DNA of 8,350 bases from Candidatus Omnitrophota bacterium (GCA_018817035.1 JAHIUV010000007.1:1-8350), one strand, 5' to 3'; positions 1 through 6,135 are shown, counted from the first letter of the stretch. The notes: generated by a model from the sequence alone, not told the origin. A program made the numbers and translations.

Positions 1-697
1 CGTGATAGCCAATGCTGAAAATATAGCAGGCGGTTCAGGCTTGACTCCTGAAACAGTCGATGAGGCGTTGAACAGTCAGGTGGATGTCCTTACGTCAGGG
101 GACCATATCTGGAAGAAAAGAAATATATATGACAGGCTGGACAGCGACCACAGGATATTGAGGCCCGCGAATTATCCCGAAACCTGTCCCGGGACAGGCG
201 GAACCGTAATTAAATCCAGCGCCGGCAGGATGGTCGGCGTGGTAAATGTGGAAGGCAGGGTCTTTATAGACCATGCCGGGAATTGTCCGTTCAGGACAGC
301 TGAAAGGGAGATCGAGAGGCTTTCCAAAGATACGAATATTATTTTCGTGGATATACATGCCGAAGCAACGAGCGAGAAGATAGCGCTGGGTAGGTTTCTC
401 GACGGGAGAGTAAGCGCGGTGTTCGGCACGCATACCCATGTCCAGACAGCGGACGAAAAGATATTACCCGGGAAAAGCGCGTATATAACCGACCTGGGAA
501 TGACAGGCGCCCAGGATTCTGTTATAGGCCGCAAGGTAGAACCGATAGTCGAGCACTTTCTGACCTGCATGCCGACGAAGTTCGAGATGGCTGACAAAGA
601 CGTGGAGCTTCAGGGCGCGATAGTCGAAGTGGACGAAAAGAGCGGAAAAGCCGTGTCAATAGAGAGAGTCAGGGAAAAGCTGAAAGATTATCTGTAA
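1..697 (+). CDS. ymdB: YmdB-family metallophosphoesterase (TIGR00282 type), 5'-truncated by the window edge
   Basis: This is the C-terminal 231 residues of a YmdB-family calcineurin-like phosphoesterase. Family members are cytoplasmic di-metal enzymes; B. subtilis YmdB hydrolyses 2',3'-cyclic nucleotides. The frame is open through base 1, and the first complete codon (GTG at 2) is internal, because the family's N-terminal metal-binding segment (about 35 residues, with the first Asp ligand) is missing. Numbering from base 2, visible signatures are NAEN (4-7), SGDH (32-35), RPANYP (54-59), HAEATSEK (119-126), GTHTHVQTAD (142-151) and ITDLGMTG (162-169). The His residues at 119, 144 and 146 are the expected metal ligands. 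The GNH motif usually seen reads GDH here. The stop is 1 bp before xseA, so the two are probably co-transcribed. The family assignment is secure; the substrate in this organism is inferred only. Confidence 0.93.
   Translation, partial: VIANAENIAGGSGLTPETVDEALNSQVDVLTSGDHIWKKRNIYDRLDSDHRILRPANYPETCPGTGGTVIKSSAGRMVGVVNVEGRVFIDHAGNCPFRTAEREIERLSKDTNIIFVDIHAEATSEKIALGRFLDGRVSAVFGTHTHVQTADEKILPGKSAYITDLGMTGAQDSVIGRKVEPIVEHFLTCMPTKFEMADKDVELQGAIVEVDEKSGKAVSIERVREKLKDYL
183..198. repeat. Perfect 16-bp palindrome inside ymdB
   Basis: The 16 bases CCTGTCCCGGGACAGG are identical to their own reverse complement. They encode part of the stretch ETCPGTGG in the phosphoesterase, a region where the family normally has a Pro/Gly-rich PG-x-G loop. 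It may be coincidence in a GC-rich conserved loop or a copy of a dispersed palindromic word. The window alone cannot tell. Confidence 0.6.
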
Positions 698-698
698 T

Positions 699-1835
699 AT
701 GGTAAAAGAAGGCGTTTATATTTATAAAGTAAGGGAGTTGACAGCCGGTATAAAGGCTGTCCTGGAAGATACTTTTTCCAATATATGGATCGAAGGTGAA
801 ATATCAAATTTTATCTCGCATTCCTCAGGGCATTTTTATTTTACGCTGAAGGACGACAAGAGCGAGTTAAAGTGCATTTTTTTTAAAGGCCATAATGAGA
901 AGATAAAATTCGAAATAAAAGATGGCATGCACGCGGTCTGTTTCGGGAAAATAGGAATATATGAAAAGCGCGGACAATATCAATTGTATATTACCAGAAT
1001 GGAACCAAAAGGGATCGGCGCGCTGCAGCTTGCTTTTGAACAATTAAAAGAGAGGCTTTTTAAAGAAGGACTTTTTGATGAATCCGCTAAGAAACCTATC
1101 CCGGTTCTTCCCGGAAGGATAGGGATAGTGACTTCGCCCACAGGCGCGGCGATAAGAGACATGTTACATGTGCTGGACAAAAGATTTCCCGGAGTGGAAG
1201 TCCTGATAAGTCCTTCCAGGGTGCAGGGAGAAAGCGCGGCGGAAGAAATAGCCCGCGCTATCCATGACCTTAATAAATTAGGCAATGTAGATGTCATAAT
1301 AGTAGGACGGGGCGGAGGAAGCCTGGAAGATTTGTGGGCATTTAACGAAGAGATAGTGGCAAGGGCTATTTATAATTCAAAAATACCTATCATAAGCGCT
1401 GTGGGGCACGAGGTCGATTGGACGATCAGTGACTTTGTGGCTGACAAGCGGGCGCCTACTCCGTCTGTTGCCGCGGAAATGGTAATAATAAAAAAGAGTG
1501 ACCTTCTGGAAAAGCTTGACGCTATAGAAAAACAGCTCAAAGATTACCCCCTTGAGGCTGTTAAAGAATTAGAACAGCGCGTGGACGAATTGGAAAAAGA
1601 CCTGTCCTTGAGGTTCAGGCATTATATGGAATTAAAAGAGGAAAATTTCAAATCGCTTTCGGAAAAAGTCGAGATACTGAGCCCATTGAGCATTTTAAGC
1701 AGGGGCTACAGCGTCAGTTTCAAAATGCCCGGGAGAGAAATACTTAAAAACGTCTCGTCCCTTAAAAAAGGTGACGCGATCGAGACCAGGCTTTCAAAGG
1801 GGATTTTTAGAAGTAAAATCGAGGAGGTCTTATGA
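699..1835 (+). CDS. xseA: Exodeoxyribonuclease VII large subunit
   Basis: This is the catalytic large subunit of exonuclease VII, which degrades single-stranded DNA from both ends to acid-soluble oligonucleotides in complex with XseB. The 378-residue product begins with an OB-fold region (about 8-105), including IEGEISNF (31-38) and SSGHFYFTLKD (42-52). The nuclease core follows: LPGRIGIVTSPTGAAIRD (137-154), GRGGGSLEDLWAFNEE (203-218) and GHEVDWTISDFVADKRAPTP (236-255). A Lys/Glu-rich coiled-coil stretch spans about 265-325, and the C-terminal SPLSILSRGYS signature is at 328-338. The protein is shorter than the E. coli (456) and B. subtilis (448) forms, apparently through a shorter coiled coil. 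The ATG lies 1 bp after the ymdB stop with no good Shine-Dalgarno at normal distance, so start by coupling is likely. The stop overlaps the xseB start by 4 bp (ATGA). Confidence 0.97.
   Translation: MVKEGVYIYKVRELTAGIKAVLEDTFSNIWIEGEISNFISHSSGHFYFTLKDDKSELKCIFFKGHNEKIKFEIKDGMHAVCFGKIGIYEKRGQYQLYITRMEPKGIGALQLAFEQLKERLFKEGLFDESAKKPIPVLPGRIGIVTSPTGAAIRDMLHVLDKRFPGVEVLISPSRVQGESAAEEIARAIHDLNKLGNVDVIIVGRGGGSLEDLWAFNEEIVARAIYNSKIPIISAVGHEVDWTISDFVADKRAPTPSVAAEMVIIKKSDLLEKLDAIEKQLKDYPLEAVKELEQRVDELEKDLSLRFRHYMELKEENFKSLSEKVEILSPLSILSRGYSVSFKMPGREILKNVSSLKKGDAIETRLSKGIFRSKIEEVL
1821..1828 (+). promoter_or_regulatory. Strong Shine-Dalgarno for xseB
   Basis: GAGGAGGT sits inside the last codons of xseA, 3 bp before the xseB ATG at 1832. 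It is the strongest ribosome-binding site in the window and fixes the xseB start despite the 4-bp overlap. Confidence 0.85.
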
Positions 1836-2053
1836 CAAAGGAACTTAAATTCGAAGAGATGATGAAAAAACTTGAGGGCATAGTGGACGATCTGGAAAGT
1901 AACGAAATGCCGCTGGAGGATTCATTAAAGAGATATGAAGAAGGCGTAAAACTTCTCCGTCTTTGCAGAAAACGCCTGGATGAAACAAAGCGCAAGGTAG
2001 AGTTACTGGTAAAAAAAGGCGGCAATCTCACGACTGAACCATTTAAGGAATAG
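1832..2053 (+). CDS. xseB: Exodeoxyribonuclease VII small subunit
   Basis: This 73-residue protein is the small, all-helical subunit that several-fold decorates the coiled coil of XseA and is needed for a stable exonuclease VII. Family signatures are FEEMMKKLEGIVDDLESNEMP (about 7-27, a helix with the conserved LExIVxxLE pattern), then PLEDSLKRYEEGVKLLRLC (27-45) and a final helix with LDETKRKVELL (49-59). The length is typical (about 70-80). The start is fixed by the GAGGAGGT site and by the ATGA overlap with xseA, an arrangement expected to couple synthesis of the two subunits. Downstream is a 100-bp gap with a long inverted repeat, the only sizeable break in this half of the window. Confidence 0.95.
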   Translation: MTKELKFEEMMKKLEGIVDDLESNEMPLEDSLKRYEEGVKLLRLCRKRLDETKRKVELLVKKGGNLTTEPFKE

Positions 2054-2071
2054 ATTTGATCATAACTTTGG

Positions 2072-2133
2072 TTCTCGACTTCGCTCGAACAATATTCTTC
2101 AGGCAGAAAATATTCTTCGAGCGAAGTCGAGAA
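2072..2133. repeat. Long imperfect inverted repeat between xseB and ispA
   Basis: Bases 2072-2089 (TTCTCGACTTCGCTCGAA) pair perfectly with 2116-2133. After one mismatch, six more A/T pairs form (2091-2096 with 2109-2114), leaving a short loop near 2097-2108. The result is an 18 + 6 bp stem filling most of a 100-bp gap. No T-run follows on either strand, so it is not a standard intrinsic terminator. The right arm also contains a smaller palindrome, CTTCG-AG-CGAAG (2115-2126), so alternative foldings exist. It looks like a REP-like or palindromic dispersed element. Copies outside this window cannot be checked here. Confidence 0.85.
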
Positions 2134-2153
2134 GTTACGATAGGACATCAAAC

Positions 2154-2960
2154 ATGGATATCAGGGAATACATAGATAAGAAGAAAAAAATTATTGATAA
2201 AGCGCTGGACCAGTACCTTCCTTCCGTAAAAACAAAGCCGGCGGTTATCCATAAGGCGATGAGATACAGTATGTTTCCCGGAGGGAAGAGGATCCGGCCT
2301 GTCCTTACGCTTGCGGGATTTGAGGCATGCGGAGGTAAGGGCAATGGTATTTTGCCCGTTGCTTGCGCGATAGAATTTATACACGCTTACACACTTATAC
2401 ATGACGATTTGCCGTGCATGGACAATGATGATTACAGGCGCGGGAAATTAAGTTGTCACAAGAAATTTAACGAGGGCTTAGCGCTTTTGGCGGGAGACGC
2501 GCTTTTAACCATGGGATTGCAGATGCTTTCGGAGACAGGAAAAACTGGTATTGTAACCGAGATTACGAAAGCAGCGGGAAGCTCGGGCATAATAGGCGGG
2601 CAGGTCGTTGATATGGAGACTCAAGGAGGCGGGAAGGATAAAAAAGAGTTGGATTATATCGTTAGTCATAAGACAGGGTTACTTTTCGAAGCTGCCGTCA
2701 AGGTCGCGGGTATGTTTAAAGGCGCGGGTGAAAAAAAGATAAATGCGCTCGCTGGTTTCGGAAGGCATCTTGGCTTTGTTTTCCAGCTGATAGATGACCT
2801 GATAGATAAAGACGGGTATGTAAAACTCTATGGGGAAGAACATACGAGAAAGATGGCCGCGCTCTTAACAGACAGGGCTAAGGGCCAGCTGAATATTTTT
2901 GGGAAAAAAGCAAAAAGGCTGTCAGGGATAGCGGATTTATTTTTAAAGAGGCATTCTTAA
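2154..2960 (+). CDS. ispA: Short-chain polyprenyl diphosphate synthase (farnesyl/geranylgeranyl diphosphate synthase type)
   Basis: This trans-isoprenyl diphosphate synthase condenses IPP with allylic diphosphates, most likely to FPP or GGPP, feeding quinone and undecaprenyl lipid synthesis in the cytoplasm. The 268-residue product shows FPGGKRIRP (41-49), the first Asp-rich motif HDDLPCMDNDDYRRG (83-97, DDxxxxD with the LP/CM insertion of bacterial type II FPP synthases), LLAGDALL (111-118), GGQVVDM (148-154), KTGLLFEAA (173-181) and the second Asp-rich motif QLIDDLID (211-218). Tyr79 lies five residues before the first Asp, a chain-length-controlling position. The protein is about 30 residues shorter than E. 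coli IspA. After the second motif, the usual GK-x-x-G and K-[ST]-TYP segment is missing or highly reduced. The ATG is preceded by AGGA (2142-2145, 8-bp spacer). Placement between xseB and dxs matches the xseB-ispA-dxs order of other bacteria. Exact product length is not determinable from sequence. Confidence 0.93.
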   Translation: MDIREYIDKKKKIIDKALDQYLPSVKTKPAVIHKAMRYSMFPGGKRIRPVLTLAGFEACGGKGNGILPVACAIEFIHAYTLIHDDLPCMDNDDYRRGKLSCHKKFNEGLALLAGDALLTMGLQMLSETGKTGIVTEITKAAGSSGIIGGQVVDMETQGGGKDKKELDYIVSHKTGLLFEAAVKVAGMFKGAGEKKINALAGFGRHLGFVFQLIDDLIDKDGYVKLYGEEHTRKMAALLTDRAKGQLNIFGKKAKRLSGIADLFLKRHS

Positions 2961-2961
2961 A

Positions 2962-2982
2962 GTTCGAGGCTAAGCCTCGAAC
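2962..2982. repeat. Perfect 9-bp hairpin between ispA and dxs
   Basis: GTTCGAGGC (2962-2970) and GCCTCGAAC (2974-2982) are exact reverse complements around a 3-base TAA loop, directly after the ispA stop. There is no following T-run, so it is a poor intrinsic terminator. It might shape mRNA stability or the dxs leader. Its TTCGAG/CTCGAA core matches the long inverted repeat upstream. Confidence 0.8.
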
Positions 2983-2989
2983 ACTTGAT

Positions 2990-2994
2990 AGGGG
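2990..2994 (+). promoter_or_regulatory. Close-set Shine-Dalgarno for dxs
   Basis: AGGGG lies 2 bp before the ATG at 2997 (4 bp if only AGG pairs). The spacing is short, but it supports the ATG over the in-frame TTG at 2985, which has no site at usable distance. Confidence 0.5.
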
Positions 2995-2996
2995 TT

Positions 2997-4883
2997 ATGG
3001 GTAGATTATTAGATAATATAAACAGTCCTACTGATCTAAAAAAACTTACCATGGATGAGCTTATGGTTTTGTCACAGGAGATCAGGGATACCATAATAGA
3101 TACGGTTTCTTGCTCGGGCGGACATCTGGCGTCAAGTCTTGGCGCGGTGGAACTTATAATAGGTATGCATTATTGTTTGAACGCTCCTGAAGACAAGATC
3201 ATCTGGGACGTGGGACACCAGGCTTACGCGCATAAATTGTTGACAGGCAGGAAAGATAGATTTAATACCTTGAGAAAACTGGGAGGCCTTAGCGGTTTTC
3301 CTAACGCTAACGAAAGCGAGTTCGATGTTTTTACCACAGGGCATGGCTCTACCTCAATATCGTGCGCCCTTGGCATGGTAGCCGCGCGCGATCTTGAAAA
3401 AGCGTCATATAAAGTGGCAGCTGTCATAGGAGACGCTTCGCTTGGGGGAGGAATGGCGTTTGAGGCACTTAATCACACGGGCCACCTTCATAAAAAAATA
3501 CTGGTCGTGCTTAATGATAATAAAATGAGCATCTCTCGCAGCGTCGGGGCATTGAGCAAATATTTAAACAGGATCATATCCGCGCCTTCTTATAACAGGA
3601 TCAGGAGAGACGTGGAAAGGCTTTTAAAGCGCGTGCCGCGTTTTGGTTTTAAAGTGGTACGGGCGGCTAAAAGATTGGAAGAGAGCCTTAAGAATCTCTT
3701 GGTCCCCGGTATGTTTTTTGAGGAAATGGGATTCAGGTATTTCGGGCCTATCGACGGTAATGATATGTACGCTGTGGTCAGCACATTGAAAAATATTATA
3801 GATATAGATGAACCTGTCCTGCTCCATGTCGTCACGAAAAAAGGAAGAGGTTATTCTTACGCTGAGGATGTGCCTGAAAAATTTCACGGAGTAGGCTCTT
3901 TTGATGTCAAGACAGGAGAAAAATGTTCTCCTGCAAAAGAAACTCCTGATTCAGAGATGAGTTTTACAAAGGCATTCAGCGAAGTTATAGTGGATTCCGC
4001 GAGAACTAATGAAAAACTTATAGCCATAACCGCGGCGATGCCTGAGGGAACAGGATTGGATAGATTCGCGAGCGTGTTCCCGGACAGGTTTTTTGACGTC
4101 GGAATGGCGGAACAGCACGCGGTGGGATTTGCCGCGGGGATGGCAAAAGCAGGATTAAAGCCAGTAGTGGCTATCTATTCTACTTTTCTGCAGCGTTCTT
4201 ACGACCAGATAATACACGACATCTGCCTTCAGGACCTTAATGTTATATTAATGTTGGACAGGGCTGGCCTTGTAGGGGAAGACGGACCGACTCATCACGG
4301 TGTTTTTGATATCACGTATCTCAGAAATTTACCCAATATGACAGTGATGGCGCCAAAAGACGAAGAGGAATTAAAAGAAATGTTCAAACTGGCGGTTTCT
4401 TATGATTCCGGCCCGATAGCCATAAGATATCCGCGCGGGGCAAGTTACCATTATCGGGCTGAGTCAAAAAGACCTGTGGCTTTAGGTAAAGCCGAAATCT
4501 TGAAAAATGGCAAGGACGTTACTATATTGAGCATTGGTTATATGTCAGGCATTTGTCTTGAAGCCGCTGAATTATTATCTGACAGGAGCGTGGACTGCGA
4601 AGTCATAAACGCGAGATTTGTAAAACCCTTGGACATGGAGACAATATCAAAGTCTGTACTAAAGACGGAAAAACTGTTTACAGTAGAAGAAGGTTCGGTC
4701 CATGGCGGGTTTGGCTCTTTTGTCCTTGAGTCAGTAGTTGATAAAATACCCAAAAGCAGTATAATGATTAATATAGGGATTCCCGACAGATTTATTGAGC
4801 ACGGAGACAGGACGGTTCTCCTGGAAAAATATGGTTTGTCAGCGGAGAAGATCAAGGAAAAAATACTTACATGCCTAAAATAG
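2997..4883 (+). CDS. dxs: 1-deoxy-D-xylulose-5-phosphate synthase
   Basis: Dxs is the first committed enzyme of the MEP isoprenoid pathway. It condenses pyruvate and glyceraldehyde-3-phosphate with loss of CO2, using thiamine diphosphate and Mg. The 628-residue product has the typical family length. Counting from this ATG it shows GGHLASSLG (41-49), IWDVGHQAYAHKLLTGR (69-85), the TPP/Mg motif GDASLGGG (145-152) to LNDNKMSIS (172-180), VGMAEQHAVGFAAG (368-381, with the catalytic Glu372), DRAGLVGEDGPTHHG (421-435) and RYPRG (477-481). The C-terminal transketolase-like domain carries EEGSVHGGFGS (564-574). The family usually has GDG in the TPP motif; here the second Gly is Ala. An in-frame TTG at 2985 would add four residues, but ATG 2997 fits the usual N-terminus (LLDNINSPTDLKKL) better. 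The stop overlaps the ferredoxin start by 13 bp. Confidence 0.97.
   Translation: MGRLLDNINSPTDLKKLTMDELMVLSQEIRDTIIDTVSCSGGHLASSLGAVELIIGMHYCLNAPEDKIIWDVGHQAYAHKLLTGRKDRFNTLRKLGGLSGFPNANESEFDVFTTGHGSTSISCALGMVAARDLEKASYKVAAVIGDASLGGGMAFEALNHTGHLHKKILVVLNDNKMSISRSVGALSKYLNRIISAPSYNRIRRDVERLLKRVPRFGFKVVRAAKRLEESLKNLLVPGMFFEEMGFRYFGPIDGNDMYAVVSTLKNIIDIDEPVLLHVVTKKGRGYSYAEDVPEKFHGVGSFDVKTGEKCSPAKETPDSEMSFTKAFSEVIVDSARTNEKLIAITAAMPEGTGLDRFASVFPDRFFDVGMAEQHAVGFAAGMAKAGLKPVVAIYSTFLQRSYDQIIHDICLQDLNVILMLDRAGLVGEDGPTHHGVFDITYLRNLPNMTVMAPKDEEELKEMFKLAVSYDSGPIAIRYPRGASYHYRAESKRPVALGKAEILKNGKDVTILSIGYMSGICLEAAELLSDRSVDCEVINARFVKPLDMETISKSVLKTEKLFTVEEGSVHGGFGSFVLESVVDKIPKSSIMINIGIPDRFIEHGDRTVLLEKYGLSAEKIKEKILTCLK
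3913..3933. repeat. 8-bp hairpin within the dxs interdomain linker
   Basis: CAGGAGAA (3913-3920) and TTCTCCTG (3926-3933) are exact reverse complements around a 5-base loop. They lie in the codons for TGEKCSP, in the variable linker between the first and second domains of Dxs. It is most likely incidental. Confidence 0.5.
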
Positions 4884-5077
4884 AGATCAATAGAGAAAGA
4901 TGTAAAGGGTGTGGACTTTGCGTTCTATATTGCCCTAAATCTTGCATTAAGCAGGGGGCTTCTGTAAATGGAAAAGGAGTATTCCCGGTTATGTTCGCGG
5001 ATAAGAGTAAGGCGTGCACGGGATGTTCTTTTTGCGCTATTATCTGTCCTGACACATGTATAGAGGTATATAAATAA
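4871..5077 (+). CDS. 2-oxoacid:ferredoxin oxidoreductase delta subunit (2x[4Fe-4S] ferredoxin)
   Basis: This 68-residue bacterial-type ferredoxin has two complete cluster motifs, C11-x2-C14-x2-C17-x3-C21-P and C49-x2-C52-x2-C55-x3-C59-P, plus two extra Cys (25 and 63). The cysteine arrangement is what is expected for two [4Fe-4S] clusters. Directly preceding the alpha, beta and gamma genes, it matches the KorD/VorD/PorD subunit that passes electrons from the thiamine site to soluble ferredoxin. The ATG overlaps the end of dxs by 13 bp, with AAGGA (4854-4858) upstream at a rather long 12-bp spacing, so translation probably depends partly on coupling to dxs. The stop is 2 bp before the alpha-subunit start. 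Context makes a free-standing electron carrier less likely than a complex subunit. Confidence 0.93.
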   Translation: MPKIEINRERCKGCGLCVLYCPKSCIKQGASVNGKGVFPVMFADKSKACTGCSFCAIICPDTCIEVYK

Positions 5078-5079
5078 TC

Positions 5080-6135
5080 ATGGCGAAAAAGATCTTAATG
5101 TGCGGTAACGAGGTTTTGGCTGAGGCTGCTATAATAGCCGGATGCAGGTTTTACGCGGGCTATCCTATTACTCCGCAGAATGAACTGCCGGCGTATATGT
5201 CAAAGAGAATGCCTGAGGTTGGGGGCATTTTTATACAGGCGGAGAGTGAAATATCCGCTATAAATATGGTATTTGGCGCCTCTCTCAGGGGCGCCAGGGC
5301 AATGACATCCTCGTCCAGTCCGGGTATCAGTCTTAAGCAGGAAGGTATATCATATTTGGCAGGATGTGAGTTACCCGCCTTGATAGTAAACATAATGAGG
5401 GGCGGTCCGGGTTTGGGGAATATAGCTCCGAGCCAGAGTGATTATTTTCAGGCGACGAGGGGCGGCGGCCATGGTGATTATCGTCAAATAGTGCTGGCTC
5501 CGGCGTCTTTACAGGAGATAGCGGATTTAACAATGTTGTCTTTCGATCTTGCGGATAAGTACAGGACTCCTGTTATGATACTCGGAGACGGTATCCTTGG
5601 CCAGATGATGGAACCTGTCGAGTTAGCTTCGAGACTCGAAACCCAAGACTCAAGACAGAAAAAAGATTGGATCCTGGACGGGTGCAAAGGAAGGAAGCCT
5701 AGAATCATTCGCTCGCTTTTGTTGGGAAAAGGTGAGCTGGAAGAGTTGAACAATAGATTGCAAAGACGATATAAAGAAATAAAAGATAAGGAAGTGCGCT
5801 GTGAGATCCTGTATGGAGATGACAGCGATGTTATGTTGGTAGCTTATGGGACGACCAGCAGGATCTGTAGTAATGTTGTCAAAGACCTGCGCGCCCGCGG
5901 CAAAAAAGTAGGCCTTGTCAGGCCTGTGAGTTTATGGCCTTTTCCGGAGAAACAGCTTAAGGAATTAGCGGAACGTGTCAAATCTTTTTTAGTGGTGGAA
6001 ATGAGTTGTGGGCAGATGATAGAGGACGTTAAACTAAGTATAGAATGTAAAAGGCCTGTTCATTTTTATGGCCGTTCCGGAGGAGAAGTTCCCGCTGAGG
6101 ATGAGATAATAAGAGAGGTCGAAAAAATTGCGTAA
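5080..6135 (+). CDS. vorB: 2-oxoacid:ferredoxin oxidoreductase alpha subunit, VorB-like (3-methyl-2-oxobutanoate dehydrogenase type)
   Basis: This is the alpha subunit of a CoA-dependent 2-oxoacid:ferredoxin oxidoreductase, carrying the pyrimidine-binding and transketolase C-terminal-like domains. The 351-residue length matches the VorB group. Signatures are GNEVLAEAAIIAGCRFYAGY (9-28) leading into PITPQNELP (29-37, the YPITP motif), FIQAESEISAINMVFGAS (51-68), MTSSSSPGISLKQEG (75-89), NIMRGGPGLGNI (104-115), SDYFQATRGGGHGDYR (120-135) and GDGILGQMMEPVEL (169-182). The C-terminal domain runs from about 248, with VAYGTTSR (254-261) and GLVRPVSLWPFP (278-289). Similarity to VorB suggests branched-chain 2-oxoacids, but substrate assignment within this superfamily is unreliable; 2-oxoglutarate or related acids remain possible. 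The linker at 183-195 is encoded by a palindromic and 7-bp repetitive stretch. The gene overlaps the beta subunit by 8 bp. Confidence 0.93.
   Translation: MAKKILMCGNEVLAEAAIIAGCRFYAGYPITPQNELPAYMSKRMPEVGGIFIQAESEISAINMVFGASLRGARAMTSSSSPGISLKQEGISYLAGCELPALIVNIMRGGPGLGNIAPSQSDYFQATRGGGHGDYRQIVLAPASLQEIADLTMLSFDLADKYRTPVMILGDGILGQMMEPVELASRLETQDSRQKKDWILDGCKGRKPRIIRSLLLGKGELEELNNRLQRRYKEIKDKEVRCEILYGDDSDVMLVAYGTTSRICSNVVKDLRARGKKVGLVRPVSLWPFPEKQLKELAERVKSFLVVEMSCGQMIEDVKLSIECKRPVHFYGRSGGEVPAEDEIIREVEKIA
5628..5657. repeat. Palindrome plus degenerate 7-bp tandem repeats inside the alpha-subunit linker
   Basis: TTCGAG-A-CTCGAA (5628-5640) is a perfect 6-bp inverted repeat around one base. It runs into four consecutive degenerate 7-base units: CGAGACT (5630), CGAAACC (5637), CAAGACT (5644) and CAAGACA (5651). 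The stretch encodes roughly SRLETQDSRQ in the variable linker of the subunit. The TTCGAG/CTCGAA core also occurs in the two intergenic palindromes at 2072-2133 and 2962-2982. Confidence 0.7.
6113..6119 (+). promoter_or_regulatory. Shine-Dalgarno deciding the TTG start of the beta subunit
   Basis: GAGAGGT lies 8 bp before the TTG at 6128, within the last codons of the alpha gene. It favours this TTG over the first in-frame ATG at 6158, which has no comparable site. Confidence 0.75.

Noticed and set aside
95..597. Antisense open frames opposite ymdB
   Set aside because: They lie entirely opposite a well-conserved phosphoesterase frame, have low-complexity or unrecognisable translations, and show no ribosome-binding site or homology signal.
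2072..2133. Intrinsic terminator after xseB
   Set aside because: The stem is strong, but no U-tract follows on the + strand or on the - strand, so it does not meet the usual form.
2054..2153. Sigma-70 promoter upstream of ispA
   Set aside because: A TTGATC at 2056 resembles a -35 box, but there is no plausible -10 box at 16-18 bp spacing; the space is taken by the inverted repeat.
2962..2982. Intrinsic terminator after ispA
   Set aside because: The 9-bp hairpin is followed by ACTTGATAGGGG, not a T-run, and dxs starts 15 bp later.
2985..2996. TTG start for dxs adding four residues
   Set aside because: It has no Shine-Dalgarno at usable distance, and Dxs proteins normally start right before the L-L-D-x-I-N-S-P segment, which fits ATG 2997.
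5274..5296. Inverted repeat TGGCGCC...GGCGCCA in vorB
   Set aside because: It arises from two neighbouring Gly-Ala codon pairs (GASLRGA) in a conserved region, so coding content explains it.
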